The notes: generated by a model not told the origin, from the letters alone. Shown: positions 17,152 through 24,876, counted from the stretch's first letter. The stretch: 58,968 nt of DNA from Thermomicrobiales bacterium (GCA_041390825.1 JAWKPF010000029.1:1-58968), one strand, 5' to 3'. Numbers and translations: made by a program.

Positions 17152-17917
17152 TGGACGCTGGACCCTGGACTCTGGACCAGCAAAAAGAAGAGAGGAACAA
17201 CGAACCTATGTCCACCACGACCAATGTGCTCGTGCTGATTCCGGCCCCATTGCGCCGATACACCGGCGGTGAGCCGAAGGTGACCGCCAGCGGCGCGACC
17301 ATTGCCGACCTGATCGACAATCTGGATATCGCCTATCCCGGCATACGCGACCGTATCGTCGAGAACGACGGTGAGATTCGCCGTTTCGTGAACGTCTTCG
17401 TGAATGGCAACAACGTGCGCAAGCTGGACGGCGCTCAAACGGCGATCAAGGATGGCGACGAGGTCGGTATCGTGCCAGCCATGGCAGGTGGAGCGCGGTA
17501 GTGCCGGTCATTCGCCTGCCGTCCGCCATGCGTGACGCGATCTACGCGCACGGCCGGGAGGAGTATCCGCGCGAATGTATGGGAATGATCGGTGGCGTCG
17601 GAGACGAATTGATCGATCTTTACCGAATGGTAAACACCTCGGAGATCGACAAGGCTTACGCCGACGACCCGATCGAGAACATCGAGGTTGGCGAGACGAT
17701 GGATGCACGCGGACAACTGCCGCTCGTCATCTATCACTCACACCCCGGGACCGAGGCGTATTTCTCGCCCACTGACGAACGTGTTGCCCGCGAAGGGCTC
17801 TGGGGGCCGATCGTTTACATCGTCGCCTCGATCAAACCGGACGCCGATCCGTATATGAAGGCGTTTCGTATTCCGTTCGATGACGCGCCGGTCGAAGAGG
17901 TCGAGATCGAGATCGTG
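17152..17917 (+). repeat. Direct repeat copy 2 (CysO-Mec cassette)
   Basis: Second copy of the cassette, offset about 1,757 bases from copy 1. It retains only the right arm of the inverted repeat found before copy 1, and its left edge abuts the truncated surface-protein gene. All reading frames in this copy are intact. Confidence 0.8.
17208..17501 (+). CDS. Ubiquitin-like sulfur carrier protein (CysO/MoaD-ThiS type) ending GGAR
   Basis: 97 residues of beta-grasp carrier: LVLIPAPLRRYTGG, GATIADLIDNLDIAYPG, RRFVNVFVNGNNVRKL, and GDEVGIVPAMAGGAR at the end. In CysO, ThiS and MoaD the C-terminal Gly-Gly is adenylated and thiocarboxylated; here two residues (Ala-Arg) follow it, so the protein should be inactive until trimmed. 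The next gene encodes a JAMM protease able to do that, as QbsD does for QbsE. TAG overlaps the GTG of that gene by one base, so the two are translationally coupled. The activating partner is probably the MoeB-like enzyme at 18016-19197, with cysM upstream as final acceptor enzyme. Confidence 0.88.
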   Translation: MSTTTNVLVLIPAPLRRYTGGEPKVTASGATIADLIDNLDIAYPGIRDRIVENDGEIRRFVNVFVNGNNVRKLDGAQTAIKDGDEVGIVPAMAGGAR

Positions 17918-17920
17918 TAG
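17501..17920 (+). CDS. mec: M67 family JAMM metallopeptidase (Mec-like)
   Basis: 139 residues from a GTG at 17501. The complete zinc site is present: YPRECMG (catalytic Glu) near the N-terminus and HSHPGTEAYFSPTD (His-x-His, Ser, Asp) in the middle; IPFDDAPVEEVEIEIV closes the domain. Mec of Mycobacterium releases newly made cysteine from its CysO adduct; related JAMM enzymes also trim carrier proteins to expose Gly-Gly. Because the upstream carrier ends GGAR, both jobs are plausible. It overlaps the carrier gene by one base and is followed by a strong hairpin terminator. Confidence 0.88.
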   Translation: MPVIRLPSAMRDAIYAHGREEYPRECMGMIGGVGDELIDLYRMVNTSEIDKAYADDPIENIEVGETMDARGQLPLVIYHSHPGTEAYFSPTDERVAREGLWGPIVYIVASIKPDADPYMKAFRIPFDDAPVEEVEIEIV

Positions 17921-17958
17921 CGTTCGACGATAAGCAAAGATTTCGAACGGCAGGAATC

Positions 17959-17999
17959 ACCAACAACGCCCGGACCAGAACGGCCCGGGCGTTGTTGGT
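17959..17999. terminator. Bidirectional hairpin terminator
   Basis: A perfect 15-base stem (ACCAACAACGCCCGG / CCGGGCGTTGTTGGT) with an 11-base loop lies 38 bases after the Mec stop and 17 bases beyond the stop of the convergent MoeB-like gene. It can serve both genes. Confidence 0.75.
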
Positions 18000-18015
18000 T
18001 GTGCAGATCCGGTGT

Positions 18016-19197
18016 TTACGCGACAGCGCCGGCGAGGGCAGGGACAAAGCAGCCGACCTCGGTGTATTCGATGTCAGCGAGATTCATGGGGCCATGCTCC
18101 CCGCACATCGGGCAGTTGGGATCGCGGTCGAGGTTCAGTTCACGGAACTCTTCTTCCAGCGCGTCGTACATGAGCAGCCGGCCAGAGAGGGTCGTACCGA
18201 TCCCGAGCGCAATCTTGAGCACCTCGGTCGACTGAATGAGACCGATGATTCCCGGGAGAACGCCAAGCACGCCGCCTTCGGCGCAGTTCGGCGCAAGATC
18301 GGGTGGTGGCGGATCGGGGAAGATGCACCGGTAGCAGGGACCGTTTGGCGGATCGAAGACGGTCGATTGCCCTTCGAAGCGGAAGATGCTGCCATGCACA
18401 TTCGGCTTGCCGAGCAAGACGCAGGCATCGTTGATGAGGTAGCGGGTGGAGAAGTTGTCGGTGCCGTCCAGGATGATGTCGTAATCGCCGAAGATGTCGA
18501 GGATGTTCTCTTTGTCGAGGCGCGTCTGGTAGGTGACCACCTTCACATCAGGATTGAGCGCCTCGATCGCCATCCTGGCGGATTCGACCTTGGGCATCCC
18601 GATCCGTTCGGTGCTGTGCGCGATCTGGCGTTGCAAGTTGCTGTCATCGACGATGTCATCGTCGATGATGCCAAGTGTGCCGATTCCGGCGGCGGCCAGA
18701 TAGAGCGCCGAGGGAGAGCCGAGACCGCCCGCTCCGATCATGAGCACCTTGGTCTTCAGCAGTTTCTGCTGGCCAGCCTCGCCGACCTCTGGCAGCAGGA
18801 AGTGCCGGCTATAGCGGCGCCGTTGGTCCTGGGAGAAGGTCGCCGGTTTGGACCACGGGAGGGCGGCGGTCTTCCATGCGTTGAAACCGCCGTCCATGCT
18901 GGCGACGTCGGTGTATCCGAGGTCTTCCAGCGCGCGGGCTCCGAAAACGGAACGGGCGCCCCCCGCGCAGTAGACGACCACCGGCGCGGACTTGTCGGTG
19001 GCGATCTGCTCGATGCGTGATTCGAGGAATCCACGCGGAATGTGCACCGCGCCGTCGATGATTCCTTGCTCGACCTCGTCCGCCTCGCGGATATCGACCA
19101 GGATCGCGCCCTCGCGCCGGAGCCTCTCAGCTTCCGGCAAGTCGATGTTATTGATCTGCTGTTTCGTCCTCAGGAGCAGATCCTGATAGGTAGCCAT
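18016..19197 (-). CDS. Rhodanese-MoeB/ThiF fusion: sulfur-carrier adenylyl/sulfurtransferase (MoeZ-like)
   Basis: 393 residues. Residues 1-110 are a rhodanese domain with active Cys in VVYCAGGARS. The rest is an E1-like ThiF/MoeB adenylating domain: GAGGLGSPSALYLAAAG binds ATP, DDDIVDDSNLQRQ carries the conserved Asp/Arg-type residues, and the zinc pairs are CYRC and CPMC. Such enzymes activate the Gly-Gly end of a carrier and load sulfur from the rhodanese cysteine. In the common MoeZ the rhodanese is C-terminal; here it is N-terminal. The start has GGAGACAG upstream. It converges on the CysO-Mec cassette and is its obvious activating partner; it may also serve MoaD for molybdopterin. Confidence 0.92.
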   Translation of the reverse strand: MATYQDLLLRTKQQINNIDLPEAERLRREGAILVDIREADEVEQGIIDGAVHIPRGFLESRIEQIATDKSAPVVVYCAGGARSVFGARALEDLGYTDVASMDGGFNAWKTAALPWSKPATFSQDQRRRYSRHFLLPEVGEAGQQKLLKTKVLMIGAGGLGSPSALYLAAAGIGTLGIIDDDIVDDSNLQRQIAHSTERIGMPKVESARMAIEALNPDVKVVTYQTRLDKENILDIFGDYDIILDGTDNFSTRYLINDACVLLGKPNVHGSIFRFEGQSTVFDPPNGPCYRCIFPDPPPPDLAPNCAEGGVLGVLPGIIGLIQSTEVLKIALGIGTTLSGRLLMYDALEEEFRELNLDRDPNCPMCGEHGPMNLADIEYTEVGCFVPALAGAVA

Positions 19198-19266
19198 GTA
19201 GCGCTGTCTCCATCGTGCGGCCGGACCATGGACCGCAATTGCTCAGTTCTTACTAAAGATAATTGA

Positions 19267-19272
19267 ATTATA
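19267..19272 (-). promoter_or_regulatory. Probable -10 element for the MoeB-like gene
   Basis: A consensus TATAAT on the minus strand in a short AT-rich patch, about 70 bases before the ATG. The -35 region at 16-17 bases spacing reads GGAAC rather than TTGACA, so the promoter type is uncertain. Confidence 0.4.
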
Positions 19273-19358
19273 CGGGGAGTGCGAGTCTGGTTCCGTTCGA
19301 CGAGCGGTGCATACCCTTCGTAGGGAAGGTGCGCAACACGTGGTCTGCGGGTGACCGA

Positions 19359-19577
19359 TCAGCCAGCTGCTTTCGAGCGGTTCGTTCGGAAGACGATCCA
19401 GGCGTGCGTCGCCAGGCCGACTCCCCAGTCCAGCAGCACCCATTTGACCCAAAGGTTTCCGGGTGTTTTCTTCAGGTTCACGAAAAGCAGAACGATATTG
19501 ACGACGGTGAAGACCGCGGCGTGCAGATAAAAGCCCGTTTGCGCTCGCTTCTGCACGTCGTGTTCTTCCTGGGGCAT
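19359..19577 (-). CDS. 2TM domain-containing small membrane protein
   Basis: 72 residues from an ATG at 19577 with GGAGGACACC upstream. Two membrane helices (FYLHAAVFTVVNIVLLFVNL and KWVLLDWGVGLATHAWIVF) joined by a short KKTPGNLWV loop match the 2TM domain family, of unknown function, sometimes fused to histidine kinases. The C-terminus is short and basic. Confidence 0.75.
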   Translation of the reverse strand: MPQEEHDVQKRAQTGFYLHAAVFTVVNIVLLFVNLKKTPGNLWVKWVLLDWGVGLATHAWIVFRTNRSKAAG

Positions 19578-19720
19578 GGTGTCCTCCACGAGTTGGCCGA
19601 CTACAAGGGTAAACCGGGGGCGAAACCAGGACTCCAGCCCGGGCACGCGGCGGAAAATGAGAACGCGGTGCGGAAATTCCCGCACCGCGCTCGTCGAGAA
19701 TCGCTTCCGTCAAATGGAGG

Positions 19721-20245
19721 CTATTCGCCGAGGAGGGCGTCCCCAAGCTCGATGCCGGCGTCGATGAGGTCTTCGGCGTGGACGATCTCGTCGGCCAGTA
19801 TTTCGCCGCCATTGTCACGAATGGCGCCCATCAGGGTGCGCGCCCAGGTTTGCTCGAAGGCGACGACGGCCGCGGTGCTCCCGACGGGAATCTCATCGGC
19901 CATTTCGTCGAAGAGCTCTTCGCTGTCAACCAACTCGATTCCGTCTTCCAGGCCGATTTCAGCGCCGGCTTCCATGCCTTCCTCGCCCGCCGCGCCGAGG
20001 CCGATCAGTCCGCCGACCACCGCGCCCAGCAGCGGTCGTCCCGGAAGGAGTTCGCTATCGATATCGATCAGCTCGAACTCGTCCTCGGCAACGCGATTCA
20101 CGATGGCAACATCGACGATGGTGATCAAGCCGTCATCTTCCAGCTTCAGGAACTCGTCGGCGATCTTTCCTTCCCAGCTCGGGGTATGCAGGAGCACGGT
20201 CATGAACTGAATTGGGCCGATCAGCACGGGAGTGGTTTCTTCCAT
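19721..20245 (-). CDS. DUF6325 family protein
   Basis: 174 residues, strongly acidic. GPIQFMTVLLHTPSWEGKI at the start, LKLEDDGLITIVDVAIVNR, a glycine-rich hydrophobic centre (LLGAVVGGLIGLGAAGEEG), and IPVGSTAAVVAFEQTWARTL match the family also described as related to DUF1269 membrane-associated proteins; function unknown. The Gly-rich segment could insert in a membrane. The ATG at 20245 has AAGGACTG upstream. It stands alone between the 2TM gene and the PLP enzyme. Confidence 0.75.
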   Translation of the reverse strand: MEETTPVLIGPIQFMTVLLHTPSWEGKIADEFLKLEDDGLITIVDVAIVNRVAEDEFELIDIDSELLPGRPLLGAVVGGLIGLGAAGEEGMEAGAEIGLEDGIELVDSEELFDEMADEIPVGSTAAVVAFEQTWARTLMGAIRDNGGEILADEIVHAEDLIDAGIELGDALLGE

Positions 20246-20359
20246 GTGTTGCAGTCCTTTGCGAGCGTCACTACGTGAAGGGAGACTCCCATCTTCGAAA
20301 GCATAGCTGCCGCGGCGTGGGGAGTCGTGCTCCGAAAGGGGTATTTCGCCGTCTCGGGC

Positions 20360-21577
20360 CTACGAGGAGATTGCGCGGCGGAGCGCCTGATCGAGATCGG
20401 AGATCAGATCCTCCACGTCTTCGATGCCGACCGAGAGACGGATGAGGCCGGCCCGAATGCCGATTTCGGCCTGCTGGTCCTCATCGAGCGCGCGATGGGT
20501 GGACATTGGCGGGGAGACCGCGAGACTGTAGACATCGCCCAGCGACGTGCCTGGCAGAAAGACCTCGAGCGCATCGAGAAAACGGAAGACCTCGTCCTGA
20601 CCGGCATTCGCGATTTCGAACGAGACCATGCCACCACGTCGCTCATCGAGGAAGATGGCCGCTGTTTCGGACGAGCAGGAATAGCCGGGATAGTAGACGC
20701 AATCGACGGCGGGATGCTGGGCCAGCCAGGCGGCAATGAGATTTGCGCTCTCGCTCTGTTGCCGCATGCGCAAGGGCAAGGTCTTCAAACCCCGTAACGT
20801 GAGCCAGGCCTCGAACGGTCCCATGACACCGCCGGCCAGGCGGCTGATCGTGCTGAGGTCTTCGATCCGCTCCGCGTTCGCGCAGATCACCCCGCCGAGC
20901 ACATCGCCGTGCCCGCCCAGGTACTTCGTGGTCGAGTGCATGACAAGATCGACGCCGAACGCCGCGGGATTGACGAGGGCTGGGGACGCGAAGGTGTTGT
21001 CGCAAATGACCGCCGCGCCGGCTGCATTGGCCATTTCGGTGATGGCAGGCAGATCGGCTACGTTCAAGAGCGGGTTGGAGATCGTCTCGAGCAGAACCGC
21101 GCGTGGGCGGTGGGTGTCGATTTGGGCGCGCAGCGCGTCCAGATCGAACGGGTCGACGTAGATGGTTAGCACATCGAGCGAATCGAAAATGGTTTGCAGG
21201 AGCGCAAAGGTGGCGCCGAAGAGCTCGCGCGAGGCAACGATCGTCGAGCCTGCGTTCACGCAGCTCAGGATCGCGGCATGCAGCGCGCCCATACCGCTGC
21301 CGAAGACGATCGCGTCCTCGGTGCCTTCGAGGGTGGCAAGGGCTACTTCCAGGGCCCGGATGGTGGGATTTCCGTGCCGGGCATAGTTGTACCCCGGTTG
21401 TTCTCCAGCGAAGACCGCGTCGAGCGACTCCATGTCCGGGTGGATGAACGTGGTGGTGGAGAAGATCGGCGTCGTGGTGGAGCGTTCGACCGGGAGTGGG
21501 ATGCGCTCGCCGGCATGGACGGCACGAGTGGCCATGCCGCGTTGCCGAAGCGGCTGAGAACCGATCTGATCGTCCAC
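20360..21577 (-). CDS. Cys/Met metabolism PLP-dependent enzyme (cystathionine gamma-synthase/lyase or sulfhydrylase family)
   Basis: About 405 residues. The cofactor lysine is in HSTTKYLGGHGDVLGG; the family signature YNYARHGNPTIRALE binds the PLP phosphate of the neighbouring subunit; SGMGALHAAIL and ICDNTFASP also fit. Members include cystathionine gamma-synthase, O-acyl-homoserine sulfhydrylase and methionine gamma-lyase, which cannot be told apart here. I prefer the GTG at 21577 (AGGGG upstream), because the GMATRAVHAG segment is usually internal; the ATG at 21535 has no ribosome site. It may belong functionally with the nearby cysteine genes. Confidence 0.88.
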   Translation of the reverse strand: MDDQIGSQPLRQRGMATRAVHAGERIPLPVERSTTTPIFSTTTFIHPDMESLDAVFAGEQPGYNYARHGNPTIRALEVALATLEGTEDAIVFGSGMGALHAAILSCVNAGSTIVASRELFGATFALLQTIFDSLDVLTIYVDPFDLDALRAQIDTHRPRAVLLETISNPLLNVADLPAITEMANAAGAAVICDNTFASPALVNPAAFGVDLVMHSTTKYLGGHGDVLGGVICANAERIEDLSTISRLAGGVMGPFEAWLTLRGLKTLPLRMRQQSESANLIAAWLAQHPAVDCVYYPGYSCSSETAAIFLDERRGGMVSFEIANAGQDEVFRFLDALEVFLPGTSLGDVYSLAVSPPMSTHRALDEDQQAEIGIRAGLIRLSVGIEDVEDLISDLDQALRRAISS

Positions 21578-21714
21578 CTGTGATGACCCCTGACACTGGA
21601 AGCGCCCCGGCTGCGCGCCCGTCAGCCAGTCCGTGGGAGAGTATAGGAGGAGGCTCCGCGAACGGATCTCAGGGTCATCGCAATCGGCGCGCTGGATTCC
21701 AGTTGTTCCGACGA

Positions 21715-22251
21715 TCAGCCAGAATCGAGCTGGAAGGTGTCTGCGGGTACGAGATTGGCCACCACCGCTTCCAGCGACGGTATGCGCTCCAGAAAGACGA
21801 CCAGATTCCAATGAGCGGGGTTTGCCGGGAGTGCCAGTGATGGAACGACGATCCCGTGCGCGCCGCGGACATGGCGCAGGAACCCGGCCGTGGCGCGTGC
21901 AACCGCGCGGTCGGCAAAGCAACCGGGGGCATTCGGAATCGCCAGCCCGTCGATGACAGCGGCGTCGGTAAGATCGAAGACGCGCTCCAGGGAGAGCTCG
22001 ATGGCGTAAACCCTGCGTTCCTGCAGCAGAGGTGCGAGGTCGGGATGCCGGTCTCGCTGGAAATGCGCAGCGAGTTCGGCCCGCGCGGTTTCGCGCGAGT
22101 TCGCGAGCAGCAAAGTCGGCTCACCGGGGGCATTCCAGCGCTGCTCGCGCGAACGGCCCGCCAGATGCGTATCGAGCGGCGGAAAGGGTGACTGGACCGG
22201 AATCTGCCGGTAGACGACACCGTGCCAGGGTCTCGGATCGAAAGCGGTCAT
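21715..22251 (-). CDS. RES domain toxin of Xre-RES toxin-antitoxin pair
   Basis: 178 residues of the RES fold, related to ADP-ribosyltransferases; studied members degrade NAD+. VYRQI near residue 15 supplies the conserved Arg, RWNAPGEPTLLLANS matches the RES signature (R-W-N..G), and ETARAEL holds the conserved Glu. The ATG at 22251 lies 3 bases after the antitoxin stop, so the pair is coupled. A conserved Ser is expected in the C-terminal half (VVPSLALP is a candidate). Confidence 0.85.
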   Translation of the reverse strand: MTAFDPRPWHGVVYRQIPVQSPFPPLDTHLAGRSREQRWNAPGEPTLLLANSRETARAELAAHFQRDRHPDLAPLLQERRVYAIELSLERVFDLTDAAVIDGLAIPNAPGCFADRAVARATAGFLRHVRGAHGIVVPSLALPANPAHWNLVVFLERIPSLEAVVANLVPADTFQLDSG

Positions 22252-22254
22252 TGG

Positions 22255-22611
22255 TCAGGGGCCAATGCCGTCGTAGTCCGTCGCCAGGAGCGCGAGCACC
22301 GCACCCGATTGGCGGCGTTCGATCAACTGCAACGGTGTCGCGCCGTCGTAGCCCGGCAGCGGCAGAGCGAGAAAGCGGCGCATCCCGTCGGTGCCGAACA
22401 CGATGGTCGCCAAATCGACGATCTCGCGCAGTTCGGCAAGCAGCCTGCGTCCAGCCGCGTCCTTCGGAAGCGAACCTTTCGCCTCCCAGCGCTCGATAGT
22501 CTTGGCGCTGACGTCGAAGACGCGCGCCAATTTCTCACGGGAGAGGTCGAGATCGGCCCGCACGCGCTTGACCTCGTAGGACCTGGTTTGTTCGGTGAGC
22601 GTCGTGACCAT
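22255..22611 (-). CDS. Xre/MbcA/ParS-type antitoxin of the RES pair
   Basis: 118 residues from the ATG at 22611. A helix-turn-helix (LSREKLARVFDVSAKTIERW) is followed by the DUF2384-like toxin-binding domain (RRLLAELREIVDLATIVFG, then ALPLPGYDGATPLQLI). Such antitoxins bind the RES toxin and repress their own promoter. A TATACT -10 element ends only 6 bases before the ATG and there is no Shine-Dalgarno, so the message is probably leaderless. Confidence 0.85.
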   Translation of the reverse strand: MVTTLTEQTRSYEVKRVRADLDLSREKLARVFDVSAKTIERWEAKGSLPKDAAGRRLLAELREIVDLATIVFGTDGMRRFLALPLPGYDGATPLQLIERRQSGAVLALLATDYDGIGP

Positions 22612-22636
22612 CGTCGAAGTATAGACATTTGTCGAA
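22612..22636 (-). promoter_or_regulatory. Promoter and candidate operator of the Xre-RES operon
   Basis: The minus-strand -10 TATACT (22623-22618) is flanked by two direct GTCGAA repeats (plus-strand 22613-22618 and 22631-22636) 18 bases apart, about two helical turns. They could be antitoxin binding sites. No good -35 is seen. Confidence 0.45.
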
Positions 22637-22905
22637 TCCGAGACAGAATCGGCTGGTGACGCCCACGAATGCGAGATGGAACCATGCGCCGCGCTGGTCA
22701 ACTCCCGGCAATGACGTAGCCGTGAAATCAGTATGTATACCGATGCCAACGCGGTCATCGGCGCGCAGGATACGTATCAGCGCACCAACTGGCGCCGTGT
22801 TGGGAGATCCAGCGCTTTCAGGTCGCGGCTCGTACGATCGAGGCGTCTGGCCACACCACTGCGGGCACGCGCCTTGTCACTCGATCATTGATCGGATTGT
22901 GTTGT

Positions 22906-24144
22906 ATGGATGACGTATCGAAGCAGAACAATCGCATTCTCTATCTGCTTTGCCTCTGCCTGATCATGGGTGTGCTCAATTTTCTCGCGATGACCCCGTT
23001 CTATCCCGAGGTGTCTTCCGATCTCGGCGTGTCGATTTCCCTTCTGGGGCAGGTTGTCACGTTCATGGTGCTGTTGAGCGCCGTTCTCGGGCTTGCGATC
23101 GGTCCGATTGTCGATCGTTGCGGCTATCGTCTACCGCTGACCATCGGGGTTTGCTGCGTCGCCATCAACGTGACCGGCGCGGGGCTGGCTCCCTCATTTC
23201 CCTGGTTGCTGAGCATCAGCCTCGTCGGCGGGCTCGCGGACGCGCTGACGTTTGGCATTCCGTTCGCTATCGTAGGCGTCATCTTTTCGCCGGATGATCG
23301 GAAACGTGCCCTCAGCTGGCTGGTTGGGTCGATGAGCGTTGGCGGGATCATCGGGATCCCGTTGCTCACGGTCCTCGGCAGCGCCACCAGCTGGCGGGTG
23401 GCCATGATTGCGCTCGGCGGAATCGCGGTATGCATTGCGGTGCTGACACTCATCGTCATTCCCAAAGACCGCCGCCGGTCTGAAATCCCTTGGAGTTTCC
23501 ATGTGTTCACGGCTGCCTATGCTCCTGTGCTGGGTCACGCTTCGACAGTCCGCCTATTGACGGCAACCGCAATTCGCTCGATCTGCTGGCTTGGGGTGCT
23601 CACCTACCTGGGAGCGTACCTGGGTCAGGAACATGATTTGAGCACCAAAGGGATCGGGCTCGTCTACACCATCGGCGCGACCGGCTATGCGTTCGGGAGC
23701 TCGATTGCGGGACGATTGATCGGCCGTGTGGCGGCGCGGATAGTCGTGGGCATCATGTGCGTCGTGACCGCGCTTGCCACGGTAGCGGCGGGCTTCGCCA
23801 TCAATGTGGGTTTCGCGGTCGGTTCGATTGTGGTTATGGCGATGGCAAGCGCTGTGATCGCAATCGGCGTGACCCTGTTGCTGTCGACCGAGAGCCTGGG
23901 CGAGCAAGGAACCACGATGCTGCTGAACGGATCGATGGTCAATTTTGGCGGGGCGGCCGGCGCGGCGATTGGCGGAGGTTTGATCGCTATGGGCGGGTAT
24001 CAGGCGTTTGGCCTTGGGCTTTCTGCGTTTTCCCTGTTGGGAGCGGTGTTGGTGTTGTGGCCACAACGCCGGGAGCGTGATGTGCACACACCGTTGCACC
24101 CGGGTGTTGCAACCGAGGAGCCGGAAACAGCGGCGTCGATTTGA
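22906..24144 (+). CDS. MFS transporter
   Basis: About 412 residues with 12 hydrophobic helices. IVDRCGYRLPL after helix 2 fits the MFS D-R-x-G-R-R loop, and GSSIAGRLIGRVAARI is its counterpart in the second half. The N-terminus is cytosolic and short. I chose the ATG at 22906 (MDDVSKQNNRIL); one at 22888 is possible. Helices resemble the drug/sugar efflux branch (AraJ-like), but no substrate can be read. A stem-loop terminator overlaps the stop and separates it from the convergent SH3b gene. Confidence 0.85.
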   Translation: MDDVSKQNNRILYLLCLCLIMGVLNFLAMTPFYPEVSSDLGVSISLLGQVVTFMVLLSAVLGLAIGPIVDRCGYRLPLTIGVCCVAINVTGAGLAPSFPWLLSISLVGGLADALTFGIPFAIVGVIFSPDDRKRALSWLVGSMSVGGIIGIPLLTVLGSATSWRVAMIALGGIAVCIAVLTLIVIPKDRRRSEIPWSFHVFTAAYAPVLGHASTVRLLTATAIRSICWLGVLTYLGAYLGQEHDLSTKGIGLVYTIGATGYAFGSSIAGRLIGRVAARIVVGIMCVVTALATVAAGFAINVGFAVGSIVVMAMASAVIAIGVTLLLSTESLGEQGTTMLLNGSMVNFGGAAGAAIGGGLIAMGGYQAFGLGLSAFSLLGAVLVLWPQRRERDVHTPLHPGVATEEPETAASI

Positions 24145-24157
24145 CGTCGCTGTTTCC
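24123..24157. terminator. Bidirectional hairpin terminator
   Basis: 15-base arms with one G-T pair (GGAAACAGCGGCGTC / GACGTCGCTGTTTCC) and a 5-base loop, overlapping the end of the MFS gene and lying before the stop of the convergent SH3b gene. Confidence 0.6.
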
Positions 24158-24180
24158 GTGCGGTGTGCTGGCGGCTTTCC

Positions 24181-24876
24181 TTACTGCAGATAGTCTCCTG
24201 CGACCCAGCCAGTGCCGTAGGGGGTCGAGACCCGATACCAGCCGTACGTGTTGGCAAAGATCGGGCCGGAGATGATCGTTACCACCGTGCCAGCGGGGAG
24301 GATCGCGATGGTGCCGTAACCGGTGCCAGCGCCGGTGCGCAGCCGCAGTGACGTGGTGGTGTATGGCGTCTCACCCGGGACGAAGCTGACATTGTTGTCC
24401 TGGAAGGCGAGGTAGGTGCCGATGATGTATCCGGCCACCGTGCCGTACTGGACGTTGTACCAGCCGTTCGAGGTCGGGCCAGACAGCACCGTCACCGGCC
24501 CATTTCTGGGAATCACGAGCAGCACGCTGTAATTGGTGCCAGCTCCGCTGCGCAGATTCACCGCCGTGGTGGCGTACCCCCAGGCCGGGTAGAGCAGCAT
24601 GTAGTCAGCGAACGCGTAGCCGTAGGTCGAGCCGTAGCGGACGCGGGCATATCCGGTAGCGCTGATACCGTAGTCCGGGTACCAAACCGGGGTCGACCCG
24701 GCTGGCATCACCGCCAACACGGCCGAAGAACTCGAGGCCGAAGCGCGCAGATTGAGGCTCTGGGTCACATATGCCGGGCACGGGCCGCACGATTGCGCGC
24801 TTGCCTGTTGCGGCTGTTGCACGGCGCCAAGCGCCATCGCGGCGAGAAGGAGTAACGCGAGGAATCCTCTCTTCAT
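24181..24876 (-). CDS. Secreted protein with three bacterial SH3 domains
   Basis: 231 residues from the ATG at 24876 (AAGGGAATG upstream). A signal peptide (KRGFLALLLLAAMALGAV, cut near QASAQS) is followed by three SH3b units, each with a L-N/R-L-R-x-G/S-A-G motif (LNLRASASSSSAVL; VNLRSGAGTNYSVL; LRLRTGAGTGYGTI) and ending in a G-Y/W strand. SH3b domains bind peptidoglycan peptides or act as extracellular docking modules. No catalytic domain is attached. It resembles the SH3b part of the NlpC/P60 protein at the right end of the window. Confidence 0.85.
   Translation of the reverse strand: MKRGFLALLLLAAMALGAVQQPQQASAQSCGPCPAYVTQSLNLRASASSSSAVLAVMPAGSTPVWYPDYGISATGYARVRYGSTYGYAFADYMLLYPAWGYATTAVNLRSGAGTNYSVLLVIPRNGPVTVLSGPTSNGWYNVQYGTVAGYIIGTYLAFQDNNVSFVPGETPYTTTSLRLRTGAGTGYGTIAILPAGTVVTIISGPIFANTYGWYRVSTPYGTGWVAGDYLQ

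Noticed and set aside
15392..17917. Insertion sequence or transposon as cause of the CysO-Mec duplication
   Set aside because: No transposase frame, terminal inverted repeats at both ends, or target duplication were found; only the shared palindrome arm.
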